Of a stretch of 64,000 nt of DNA, positions 12,193 through 23,500 are shown in pieces (position 1 is the stretch's first letter; the number at the start of each line of letters is the position of its first letter). Source of the stretch: Linyphia triangularis (Eukaryota; Arthropoda; Arachnida; Araneae; Linyphiidae). Below the pieces are notes generated by a model. It was not told the DNA's origin and made no database searches. It was given only the letters and a program-made list of their open reading frames with translations. The translations under genes were made by a program, and so were the position numbers. The DNA is taken from contig OZ021725.1 of assembly GCA_963978545.1 (NCBI GenBank), forward strand, positions 7,575,346-7,639,345. Reading direction: 5' to 3'.

Positions 12193-13565
12193 AAGTCAGC
12201 TGTCCAAATTTGGTGTTAATTAACGCATACGATTTAGTTCATTCTTTTTTAAATTCTCGATTTTTCACATCAATTTTTTTCTTCGTTTTGGATGAAATCG
12301 AACTCGGGGTTTTTCCAATCAAGTGTATAAAAAGCAAAGGTCGTTTTAGCAACACGCGCATGTGTAAAATTTTACAGCAAAATTTGCCGTCTACCTCAGT
12401 CGGAGACAAGAGAACAACGAACGTCAACAAAAGCTCGATGCAATTGGAATTGTGACGCATCATGGGCGCACTCATATAGCGCATTCTGATTGCTCTGTAT
12501 TTTGACTGGGAAGGTACCAGGGGGCCGCTAACTTTAAGTTGGTATTTGAGAACAGTGCTATCAGTTCATCTTACTCCTCTAATTTATCTTTGTTTTTTCT
12601 CGTTTTCTCTATATTTCTGGTTTGAGAATACGCAGCAAGTTTAGTATTTGTTTACCCAAACAATGAAAAAATGTATAATAATTTATTGCTTCATCTTATT
12701 CTTAGGTTAAATGTCCTGAATGCATGTGGTTATAATAACTGTGGAGATATTATCTTTTTAGTATCGACGCTAATATGTGTATATGGGCGAGGGAGGGTAA
12801 TTGGGCCCGAGTTACATTTGCATAGGGGCCGAAAATCCTATCGGCTGCCCTGTCTGTATTTAAGGGAATGTTGGTGAAACACGGCTAAATTTCATTTCAT
12901 TATGTTAAACTTACAGCACATAAGGAACATTTCTGTACCTCAGAAGTAAACTATCATAAAATGCGGGATCCCATAAATTCAATTTAGTGTTTAACATTGC
13001 ACTCCTGGTAGTTTATCTTAAGTACAGATTTATAAATTGTAGTATCGTAAAAACGTGTTACGAGGTAAAAATTACGCTCAGAGTGAATTATGGAATTAAG
13101 CTATTGTTTATAACAAAGCATGTACTATTTAAAAAATTCTACCCCAACGCAATTCAATAACTTTTCGCCACAAAAATAGCTGATTTTTTTTCGGCCCATA
13201 AAACTTTTCGAAGAAACAAAAAAGTTACTTGTCTATGAAAAAATTATTAATGTTTTCTAGGCTGCGTTACTATGTGTCAACAACTAATTAAGCCTATTTC
13301 TTTAAGAATTTGATAAAACGTTCCAACGCTTCCGTTTTAATAATATTATTGCAGATTGATAAAAAATTAATTAATTATAATTATAAAACAACGTACGTAC
13401 CGGTTTTTACAGCGGGAATTAAAGATGAAAGTATTTCATCTTCCGTGTCCGTCAAGCTCTTGGTCAAGCTCTTTAACCAACATTCGAATGCCAAACTCAA
13501 AACCGGTTGCGAGATACGTTTAGTCACACACGTTTTACGGGGGAGATCTTATCTGATCTGCGGCA
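12193..13565. other. intergenic stretch with no recognised gene
   Basis: Short open frames around 12186-12877 lack codon or splice support. Confidence 0.35.
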
Positions 13566-13574
13566 AGGGGAGAG

Positions 13575-13850
13575 GAAAGACTGCAGCCTTTGGAATTCGA
13601 CCCTTTACCTACCCTTTCGAAAAGGGGGGGTTGCTGATGCCCTGGAATTCGACCCTTTACATATCCTTTTCGAAAGGTGTTACTTTCCAATCTTTTTACG
13701 GCTGCCCTTTTCAAACCCTTTTATTAGAGGGGAAAGACTGCAGCCTTTGGAATTCGACCCTTTACCTACCCTTTCGAAAAGGGGGGGTTGCTGATGCCCT
13801 GGAATTCGACCCTTTACATATCCTTTTCGAAAGGTGTTACTTTCCAAGCT
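13575..13850 (+). repeat. direct duplication of a ~108-bp block, 159 bp apart
   Basis: The block ctgcagcctttggaattcga ... cctttcgaaaagggggggtt ... gaaaggtgttactttcca occurs at about 13578-13690 and again at 13737-13850. Each block itself holds two ggaattcgacccttta motifs and tcgaaa palindromes. Open frames here follow the repeat. Confidence 0.85.
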
Positions 13851-13914
13851 TAGAACTGCAAGTCTAATGACAAGCATATGACAAGGTTTTCGTAAGCTTG
13901 CATGCTGTCTGGGT

Positions 13915-14000
13915 TGGATCTTGAGGCAGATACTTTACCGCTGGTCAAAAGAGTACTCCAGTGCACAGAAGTTTTATCTGTTATTTGAGGTCGCCACACA
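13915..14000 (+). repeat. dispersed module shared with 19126-19210
   Basis: ttggatcttgaggcagatac ... aagagtactccagtgcacag ... ttttatctgttatttgaggt recurs with few changes at 19126-19210, there joined to the module seen at 3471. So the three sites carry pieces of one dispersed repeat. Confidence 0.8.
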
Positions 14001-15243
14001 GCCTCCTCCCAGGGACGAAGGAGCGATACTGTTGTTCTGATCAACGTCTGATTGGAATTGGAGGTTTGGGATGCTACCCAAGTAGCACAGCAGTATTGGC
14101 CAATATCAGCCCTACATTGGCCAATCCCGATGTAGAACGGCGCAAAATCGGCCGTTCGATGCCGATATTGCCCAATCTCGCCCAATATTGGATAGACGAT
14201 ACTCAAAAGTTTGAAAGTTTGATGGACAGTTTTAAAATTGAAATATTTTATGTATAAGAAAGGAATGTTTGTGTTAATATGTTTTGCGATGTTTTTAACA
14301 CGTTTTTAAGCATTTTTTAAAAAATCATGTATTTTGGAACGATCTCGAGTTACGGCCAAAACCGGCAGATTCCGATACAAAACGATGCGCAGAATTTCTC
14401 AAAAAGAATCGCCACCGAGTGGCTGAAGCAACTGAAGTGCCCGGATGTGTGTTTGGGAAGTTTGTTTATATCGCCGGCTCGACTGTCATTTGTAACATTA
14501 AAATTGGATCGAATTCTTGATATTGGTAAGTGTTGTCACAATAATTTGTCGATTTCATGTGGTTATGTTTCGGTACCTACGTATTGCATTGTTGGTTTTC
14601 TTTAATTTCAACCATACTTGATTGCCGACTTGGCATGGTTTGATCTACAAAATTGATGTTGACAAAGTTGATTGATATTCACATTAAACTTGATAAGGAA
14701 TCAAGTTAGTTTCAATTATTTATTTAATACTGTTTAAAATATAATCAAGATTTTCAGCTTTTATGTCATCTGGACAAGATGACTTTTAGGAAATCCGAGC
14801 TTTTATCTCGTCCTTACTCGGATGCAAACTAACACTCATTTACCCATTCCCCCTCTCCATTGCTTGTTTCAAATCATGCTCATCATTGAAATACTTATAC
14901 TACATGTTACATTCTAGTTATAATATTTATAAATATTAAATATTTATCATATTTGTTATCGTTAGTTTATATTGCGGAATTTCCTATATTTGCTGCTTAT
15001 AAAATTGAATATCCAAGCTCCGTGATTAGCAGCTCTGTTAATAGAATATATTGTGAATTGCACATATTGAGGAAACCACATTAAATTAAAATACGCCTAT
15101 TACTCAATCTCAAAGGTGGTGTGGAATAGGGTGCATATCTCAATCAACCACTTGGCATAAAAGGTAAATGATTGTTCTAAAAAATTTAAATTTTAACAAT
15201 ATGTATAACTATTGTAATTATGCCTCCTATTTTTAAAAAAATA

Positions 15244-15414
15244 CAGCAAACCCTGTTAACGCAAAATTGCTTAACATAAAATCCCATTTAATACGAAGGA
15301 AAAGCGATTTTCCGTTCTTAAAACTTAACTTTAATTTATTTGTTTAACACAAAATTCGGTTAAAGCGAACAATTTCAGCGGCCAGATCGACTTAGCGTTA
15401 ACAGGGCTTTACTG
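15244..15414. mobile_element. Tc1/mariner-type MITE, 171 bp
   Basis: TIRs CAGCAAACCCTGTTAACGC and, reversed at the right, CAGTAAAGCCCTGTTAACGC, flanked by TA. Related copies at 39180 and 42856 (TIR CAGTCAAACC-type). Confidence 0.82.
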
Positions 15415-16534
15415 TATGTACATTTCCCTATTTAAAAGGTCTGTCTTTGTCAATTATTGATTACTCAGAAAAGAGCAATTAATGCAAATTTTTGAAATAT
15501 CTACAAAAATATATTTTGAATGCCTAGCTTCCTTTGTGTTAATCTAAACACACTGTGCAAAGATGTTGTTTTTATAAAATAAAAATGTTTTTTTCATTTA
15601 AAAAAAAGACTTTCCATTTGAAAAGTAAACAAATATTGTAATCAAGTATTATTGTTAGTGCTATTCATAGTGCAATTTTCTGTCTTGGGGTGAAAAGTGT
15701 AATAGTTGTAGCCTTCCTTCCCTCGGCAGTAAAATGCCAGTATGGCCTTTCAATAGTTAATTTGTTATTCTGTTCAGTTTAAAATAAAGATACATACTGT
15801 TGTAGGGTTCATTGATGGAAATGGAGAACCCATAGAAGTAATTCCTTCATCTTGGTTCATCTAAGACAAAAGTTGTCTTTGGCAGTTTGCAATGAATGGG
15901 GGGGGGGGGGGATTTACATGATTAAAGAATATATACCCTCAAGTCAACATGGCAAACATTTAATTTTAAAATCTATTGTACATACAATAAGTAAATTACA
16001 ATTTTTGTATAGGGTATACAAATAATTAAAGGTATCACAAATATTGTTTCATAAGTTTTTGATCTACTTATCAATTCAAGTTTTAATGGTGTAGATTTTT
16101 GAAATTGTGGACATGAATAACAGATATTTATTAACAGATTTAAATAATATCCTATTTTAATTTCCCAAACTGAAGATTGGTTTTTTAATGAGTGATACTA
16201 TAAGTGCTCTAAGTAAGATATTTAATTGTATAAATAAATTGTATATGAAGTTTTGCAACTAGTTTGAGAAAGCATATATCCATAATTTTCCTATTTAGAT
16301 TCCTTTTAACAGGCATAAGATAAAGCTGAGCTTGCTCGTTCAATATCTAGCATTGGGAGTGATTCTTCAGAAGATGAAAATTTATTAACACAGAAAAGCC
16401 ATACTCATATTCCAACCCGTTTCAAAGACGATTCTCTTTCTTTGGAATCCCACAAAGAAAGAAGCAAAAACTTATTTGTAAACCAAAAAGCGTGAAAACT
16501 TTCTCTGCCAGGTAAGAATATATATGAATAATAT

Positions 16535-16580
16535 ATATATAAGATAATATATATATATAATATATATATATAAGAATATA
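16535..16580. repeat. (TA)-rich microsatellite
   Basis: atatatataagataatatat-type repeats right after the exon-2 donor of the unknown candidate gene. Confidence 0.7.
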
Positions 16581-16968
16581 TCAATTAGGTAACGCTCCAA
16601 GCAATTTCGATTTGATGTTACAATAATTTATATTTTAAAATAAAAATAAGCAATGGAGAATCTCTGGTCTTTCAAAAATATATATATCTGTTTCTTTAAA
16701 CAATTTTGTACAAATCACCTTTGTCATGTGCTTATAATTGAGAAATTAGTTCAGAAGAAAAAACAACAAAAACACTATGTTCTAAATTAGTTCCTATAAC
16801 TTTTCAAGTGCAACAGTGTATTTTATATTTTATCTCAGACTTTTCAACAACACTTTTTACCATTTATTTTGAATTTATTTGGTGGTTAATTTAACAGTTT
16901 AAAAGAGATTTTTCTCTCTTATAAATTATTTATTAAAATTTTAAACGGCTAAAGAAAAATGAACGAGT

Positions 16969-16972
<4 letters not shown>

Positions 16973-17001
<29 letters not shown>
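16973..17001. repeat. poly(A) run of 29
   Basis: Uninterrupted A-run; possible retroposed tail but no flanking retroelement recognised. Confidence 0.9.
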
Positions 17002-17002
<1 letters not shown>

Positions 17003-17470
17003 CATTAGCATTTATTTCACAATTCATAGTTTTTTTGTGTGCTTGTTTGAGGTTGGTGCAAATGCATGCGATTGAAATTCAAATACCAGTTTAGAATGAT
17101 TTTCTTAAATGTTAGTAGAAAATGATTTCTGATGTAAAAATTTTACAAAATGTTAACAATGTTATGCTTTCGTGCAAAATTCTGTTTTTCATTTTGCAAT
17201 TCTGTTTTTCTTTATTGGCAGTAAATGCTGCATTGCATGATTTCTTTTATTGACAACAAATTGCAGTTCCGTTACAAAAAGAGCTTGGATAAAATAAAAA
17301 GAGCTAAAGACTAGAAAAAGTTTGAGGCAATAATTTGATTTTTAAATTTTAATGTAATCTTAATTAAAACAGAAATGAACAATTTTATATTTCAGGTTCG
17401 TTTTCTTCACTGAGGTGGAAACTTCAAAGGAAGATAAAATATGTAAAATAAAATATGTATTATAATAAAC

Positions 17471-18700
17471 AGCTTGTATTAAATTTATGTTTTTATTATA
17501 TATATGCACTGCAGAAAGTGACCTTTAATTTAAGTGTGCATGGTTTTTAAGCCATAAAATATCAATTAAATTATATTGGGTTTCAATTATCGGTCACCAA
17601 AAAGCAATTAAAATAGGAATGAAAGTATAAAAAAGTATTCATTATATGAGGTATACATGTAAATATTATTGTGGATTTTTAAAAATAATGTTTTTGTCAA
17701 ATAATTTTTAGATGAAAACTTTTTCAATGTTGGGGGGGGGGGGGGGATCTGCAATTTTAATTCACTTTATTGCTATTACATTTGAAGTGAATGAACTAAA
17801 GCATTAAAATATTTATTAACTATCTATTCGATTCTTAATGTATGGAGAAAAATGATGTTTTAAAAATGAAAAGTGACTTCTTAAATGAAATTGATCTGTG
17901 CATAAAAAATATACTTCACAAGTTTTAAATTCAACCTTCTATTTTTATGAAACCTTAGCATAAAAAGTTCAATGAGTATTGATTGACCTATAGGGACTTT
18001 AAATTCTACTGGCAGTTTTCTAGTTTAAAATTGCATGTATATTTCTAAATCCTTGAATATCAGACATTTTGTTATCTAAATGTGTTTTTTTTTTGGTAGG
18101 AGAGGTGAAAACATTATTTTACAAATGTTTAAGTATAACTTAACAGATTATTAAGGGTTTTTGGGCAACAATGTGATACTAAACATTGAACAGCTCAAAA
18201 TTGAATCTAAACGCATATAAGAATTATCATTTGCAACCACTCCTTCCACCAAAAAGAAAGTTCAGATATGTTGAGTGGCAAATCTATCCAAAATGCTCTG
18301 TGATATAGTGAAAAAACAGTAGCTGTTATAAAAATTGCTCATAGTAGTGGCTAAAACTGCTCATCCAGGTTTGGAAAAAACCATGTTTTTTTTTTTTTAT
18401 CCTTTTCTAATTACATGAATACATATTTATAAATAAAATTTGACATAAACAAGAATAATTTATGCTCAAATAACAATGAATATTCATTTTGAAAGCAATT
18501 TGAACTAAGTAAATAAACAATTGTTCTACTTATGGGGACATTCAAATCATATTAAATTTTAATATTTTATTTAGACATTAGAACATATTTTATTTCAGCT
18601 AAAAATAGAAGTAATTTACAACATCAAATAATTAAAAAAATCTAATTATGAATAAAAATACAATTTTAAATTATTCTTAAAAAAAAAAAACATTTGGTTT
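17471..18700. other. AT-rich stretch, nothing recognised
   Basis: Contains a 15-nt G-run (17732-17746). No gene or transposon end seen. Confidence 0.4.
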
Positions 18701-19070
18701 AAACCATGCTCATCGATATTGCCCAAGATTGCACATCAATACTGGCCAAAACTACTCCTCGATATCGGCCAAAACTGCTCCTCGATATCGGCCAAAACCG
18801 CACTGCGATATTGGCCAATATTGCAAAAATGTTAGCCGTTCGGTGCTGGCCGTTCCGACATTACCCAGGATTGGCCAATCTTCCAGAGCTCCGGTTTCCG
18901 ACATTGGCCAATACTGCTGTGCTACCTGGGTAGTTACATCGTTGTGTCCGCTTGTTGCGGTGTTGTACGCGAATTGCGTATGTGAGTATGTGATCACTTG
19001 TTGCGATGTAGTGTCTCTTTTCAGAAGCGCGGATAGATGGCAGCATGATTCGTTTTAGTCCGGGTCACCA

Positions 19071-19210
19071 TTAAAGGCGTATGCAGCTTTCGTTGCGGGC
19101 GACGGGTCTCGATCGCGAGTCCATTGGATCTCGAGGCAGATACTTTACAGCTGTGCAAAAGAGTACTCCAGTGCACAGAAGTTTTATCTGTTATTTGAGG
19201 TTGCCACAGT
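19071..19210 (+). repeat. dispersed repeat joining the 3471 and 13915 modules
   Basis: ggcgacgggtctcgatcgcg (as at 3491) is followed directly by ggatctcgaggcagatactt ... ttatctgttatttgagg (as at 13915). This is the fullest copy in the window. Confidence 0.78.
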
Positions 19211-19448
19211 GAGCAACTTCAAGCAAGGCCTGTCAATGAGCCGAAGTATCTTTATCAACAAATATTAGTAAGGTGAGTGTTTTCTTTTGTTCATGTTATT
19301 ATCCTCATGTTAATTAAGTCGAACCTAAAGAAAAAACCTATGCAGGCTGTTGACAGCCCGCAATAAACTTTTGTTTACGTTTTACCAATTTGACGACGCA
19401 TCATCTGGCCGACGCCTGTCGAATTTTTGATTACAAAGATTATAAATA

Positions 19449-20196
19449 AAACTAGGGGTATGGAACATCGCACAATTTTCAAATACACTATAATACTGAT
19501 GTCAATTTGTGTCATTTACCTTTTTTTTTATATTTTCATCATTCATTTAGAAAAATAGCCAGTTTGGTGATATTTTTTTGTGATAATTCTTGTATGGAAC
19601 TTAAAAAAAAAAAAAAAAAAAAAAAAAACTTACACCAAATTGGTGATTTTGGAGATATACTTTTCGATAATCCTTATATTATTCTTCATTATAAGTGAAA
19701 CTGAGGGTAGAAGAAACGATCGTTGATGAGGTATGCTCAAGGAATAAGAACTCTGTGTTAGAGGCATTCGTTTTTCATCTTTTTACGCCATTAAAGCCTT
19801 TTTACGTGAATTTCGGAAGTGGGAATGTTTAGAACACCTTAAGAGGCATTGGCACAGCGATTTTTGTCAAAATCGTTAGAGTCTTTTTTTAGCAATCATC
19901 GAAAAACATGATTTTTTTTCTATGGCAGGTTCCTAGCTTATGCGCATAAGCGATTTGGACTAAAACCTTAAATGGTCGGTCCAATGGTCACCAGCAACCT
20001 GCATACCAAATTCGAACATCGGAGGTCAGTTTGTTAGGGAGTTATGCTGACCACAGACACACAAACACAGACAGAAATTTTTTCTAGATCACTCTTTTGA
20101 AATCAGGATGTTCAAAAACGTGGAGAAATGCAAAAAAAATTGATTTTTTTTTTTTTTTTTGACCGAATATGCTATAAATTGAATTAAAAGTAAAAA
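19449..20196 (+). repeat. interspersed repeat 'ACTTTCAATTAC' family, copy A
   Basis: Starts actaggggtatggaacatcg and ends aattaaaagtaaaaat. Family landmarks are ttaagaggcattggcacagcgat, gcgcatgcgcgattttgac-like and gagttatgctgacca blocks. Near its ends the family has ACTTTCAATTAC / GTAATTGAAAGT as an inverted pair, so it is probably a non-autonomous TIR element. No coding capacity. Confidence 0.8.
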
Positions 20197-20415
20197 TTCG
20201 CGGATCTTGGATAGAACCCTGTTTTCAAACACTGTAAATGAGACTGCGCGTCAATTCAATCGGGCGTCAAATACTCATTTCATTGTGTAAATATTTTTAT
20301 TTAAAAATTTTCAAAAATAATTTTTTTTCATCGAATAAAACTTATTTCGTCTACATATGTTCAACGTAGTATTTACTTTTCTACCAACAAAAATTTTAAA
20401 GATCAATGTTTATAG

Positions 20416-20423
20416 TGACGTCA
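20416..20423. promoter_or_regulatory. CRE-like palindrome TGACGTCA upstream of RanBP1
   Basis: A perfect TGACGTCA lies about 157 nt before the RanBP1 ATG, in the only moderately GC-containing stretch of the upstream region (another GC patch, gcgaggcgcg, is at about 20483). CREB/ATF-type sites are common in housekeeping promoters. The site is seen; promoter function is inferred. Confidence 0.35.
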
Positions 20424-20579
20424 CCATCTAAAAATTGTACATATATAAAGTTTTGAAAGGCATTTGTGGCTGCACTAATTTAGCGAGGCGCGATTGTTGT
20501 GTTTATATTGTTTAAAAAACGCAAAAAGGCAGAAATTTTTTCTAACCCATTTTAAATCCTTTATAATCACCTTTTTAGA

Positions 20580-20594
20580 ATGGCAGAAGAGCAG
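20580..20594 (+). CDS. RANBP1: RanBP1 coding exon 1 (MAEEQ)
   Basis: A 15-nt coding part of the first exon: ATG GCA GAA GAG CAG followed by the donor gtatgg, phase 0. It joins in frame to GDVVPPSPD of exon 2. The 5' UTR lies directly upstream. A tttttag just before the ATG could also act as an acceptor, so the 5' UTR could be spliced. Such a short exon rests on phase agreement and on the acidic MAEEQ start, not on length. Confidence 0.75.
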
Positions 20595-23500
20595 GTATGG
20601 ATACAGATATTATACTAGAAATTCCAATGGCTCTTTTAAATAAATAATTTTTTATTGTCATCGGATATAGATTCATTTAAAGCCGGTGTAATGTTGTATG
20701 CTTCTTGGTAAACAAACGAGCGTTTAAGTTTTGTTCTTACCTGGAAACTATATTAACTATAAGAATTTGCATTTAATCTTGTTTTGCATCACAATTGAAT
20801 CGTTGTTTATATATTGTCACTAAAGATTAAATGTTATGTTTCTGGTTTTATTAAAGGAAATGTAACTAACTTTTAACCAGGGTGCACCGTAAAGGAGCAA
20901 TTCACTCTACATCATTCATGCAAAAACAGGCGATATGAAAACGACATTCGAACATTAATAGTTTATTAGTGATGAAATGTCCCCCTTCACATGGCCACAC
21001 ATCATTCAATTGCATCATAATTTAGCAACTCATTTAAAAGTAAAAGTCACGTTTCATACTAAAAAGTTGGTAAATTTCTTGCGGTTTCGAAATCCCCAAA
21101 ATGGCAGCTAGGTAAATTCTTAGTTCACGTTTATGGGTTGGCGCACTTTTGAAAAGTTGGCGACAAAGCCAGAATGTCGCCAATTCGGAATTCCAATATG
21201 AAAAATTGAGAAACGAACCAGCTTCATGATTTGTGGTTTAGGAAGGTTGAAGCCAAAGCGTCAATAAAAAAAATGGGGTTGCCAAATTTAGAACTGTATC
21301 GCCTACAAAACCGCGCCAAATCGGCTTGGCGATATTTTAACGTCAACTAGGAATAGACAACTAGGCTGGTACAATTCTAAATGATTACTGAAAACATAAA
21401 AATCTGCAAAGAATCGATGAGTAATTAAAAAATTACAATAAAACACAAGAAATTGGATTGCTAAATATTTACTTGGCGATACTATTTCAATGCAAACTAG
21501 GATTAGACCAAAAAGGTTTTCCTATAATCTATATTGGAAAATTGTTTTCCAAAAACTAATTTTTAAGTAAAGAAACCCCCCCCCCCCCCCCTACCCAATG
21601 AAAGATCTATCACATTGACAATCCCTTCATATTATTGTACGACTTTAAATAGTTTTAAAAAAATTATCGTTTAATGCGAACAGTAATACAAATTACAGTT
21701 TTAGCTTGAACAAACCAGTGTTGCCACTTCCTTTTGGGATTTCGAAGCAAACCGAATGGGGTGGGGGGGGTGCAACAAGCAGGAAGTGGAACCCCCTACT
21801 CAGTAGCAAAAACTTTTCTGCCAGTCTACGACACTAATTTGGATATTGCAAAATGATCTGCAGCGCGATAAATTTATTTGTTTTTAGTTTGCATAAAATA
21901 CACAGGCACCTTGTGTATTATTTTCTAAAAAAATCCTGTTTCAACTAAAATAGAAATTTAATTATTAAAACTGAAATATCTAATATTATTGTACCTTAAT
22001 TTATTTTAATTTCTTGTTATTTCAAGAAAATAATTGCACTTGCTTTTCAATAAAATTAAACTTTTCAAAATAATCGAGACTTTTTTTTGTTAAATAACAT
22101 GTGGGTATAATAATTATATAATTTTATTTTTAAGAAATATGAGTAAATTATGCGTTGCTTCTAATAAAATTAAACTTTTCAGATTGTGAAAGATTTGTAT
22201 ACAGATACGATTAGTATATAATTAAATTTTTGCATAAAAAAGTCATTATTTATCATTTTGGAAAGAACACATGATATCTATTTTTATATTTGGTAAATCG
22301 AACTTAAATTATTTTTTTTTTCAGTTTTATAAAATAATCTGCAAGCTACTAAAAAATCTGCGACGTCCATCTCGCATTTTCTGTTACCGAGGCCACCTAG
22401 TTCTTTAAAAAAATTCAATAATGTAACATTGTTCCCAGTCAGTAAAAGTGCTTAATATTTTTGAACTTGTCTTCAAGGCCTTGAAAATTCCTAGAGGTGC
22501 TTAAAAGTCCTTGAAAATGCTTAGAGGTCCTTAATTTTTGTGGATGTTGTGTGTCAAACTGCAAAATTTATAAAAATACAACTCGGACTTGCTTTCCCCG
22601 CTTGACTGCTACTTATCCGTATCGGAATTCTCGGACATGTTTGTATTACGCATGCGCTAACTTGTAACATTTTATACATAGACTAGGGGGCTCCGCTCCC
22701 TGTTCGTGACGCTCGCCAACCCCCTGGATTGCTATGCAATCCCCTTGGCTTGCTTTGCTTGCCTCAAAGTGAAGCATTAAAATATGCTTTAGCAAAAAGC
22801 TATTTCAGCTGCATAATGCCATGAAATCGAAAATGTTTTGTTATTTATGAAGAGCCAGAATACTTGCCACGTCATTATACTACTTCTGTAGAGACGCGTT
22901 AAGAAGGGATAGTGTGGCAACGTAGTAGAAAGTTCTTGGAAAACAACAAAAATAAACAGTATCGTCTTTATAAGTGGCAGAAATAGACACTCGGTGGTTT
23001 TAAAACAAAACAGTATCGTACATATATTTAAAAAAGATCGGTTATTTCATTGAACAGTTAAAATTTACGGGCTGGTATCTTATGAAGCGCTAAAATAATT
23101 AAAGTTGTTTATCGAAATTTCTTAAAGAAGCAATCATATGTTCGTATAATCTTTTTTTGCGATACTAAGAAAATAAAATAAACAGCCAATTATCCGGCAT
23201 TCAATCAACAGGAATTTTTTGAAAATCAAATTTGGTGAGAAAATTAGCTCTATTTCGCCAAAAGTTTTTTTATTTTTTTATTTCATATGAGATTTTGAAG
23301 TTGAGTGAGTGGTTTTATTCGTTATTTTGATAGTTTTCAATTCGATAGCTGAATTTGCACTGATTAGAAATGAATATAGGTTCAGATTTACTGCACAATG
23401 CCTCTTAGCGACATTTTGAAAGTTGGCAATTTAGAGCTGAATGCAAAACGGCGATCTTCGGAACATATTCAGCAGATAACTTTTCGGAAAAGCCTGGTTT

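Larger units (their letters stand above)
14327..17470 (+). pseudogene. candidate three-exon gene of unknown function, frame damaged or mis-modelled
   Basis: I do not recognise the product. Exon 1, 14327-14525, starts with ATG, is GC-richer than its flanks and ends at a consensus donor gtaagt; it encodes 66 residues including SKRIATEWLKQLKCPDVCL and ARLSFVTLKLDRILDI. Exon 2, about 16320-16511, encodes ELARSISSIGSDSSEDENLL and IPTRFKDDSLSLESHKERSK, ending at donor gtaaga. Exon 3 begins at 17396 after tatatttcag and is followed by AATAAA at 17447 and 17464. Exon 1 to 2 is in phase only if the weaker acceptor at 16319 is used; the stronger one at 16312 meets TAA. In the favoured frame a TGA stands near the end of exon 2, while the +2 frame stays open across into exon 3. 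It may be a decayed gene, a real short protein ending at that TGA, or a sequence error. Confidence 0.35.
14073..18936. repeat. inverted repeat pair (gctacccaagtagcacagca) enclosing 4.9 kb
   Basis: ctacccaagtagcacagcag tattggccaat at 14075 and its reverse complement ending ctacctgggtag at 18934 are about 95% alike over 31 bp. The sequence just inside both arms is rich in attggccaat/atattggcc motifs (14096-14195, 18712-18905). They could be the ends of one ~4.9-kb transposon or two separate MITEs. No target duplication is evident. The unknown three-exon candidate lies between them. Confidence 0.45.

Noticed and set aside
13310..13877. 185-codon frame and its overlapping partners
   Set aside because: The second half is a direct 108-bp duplication; openness is a property of the repeat and there is no recognisable domain.
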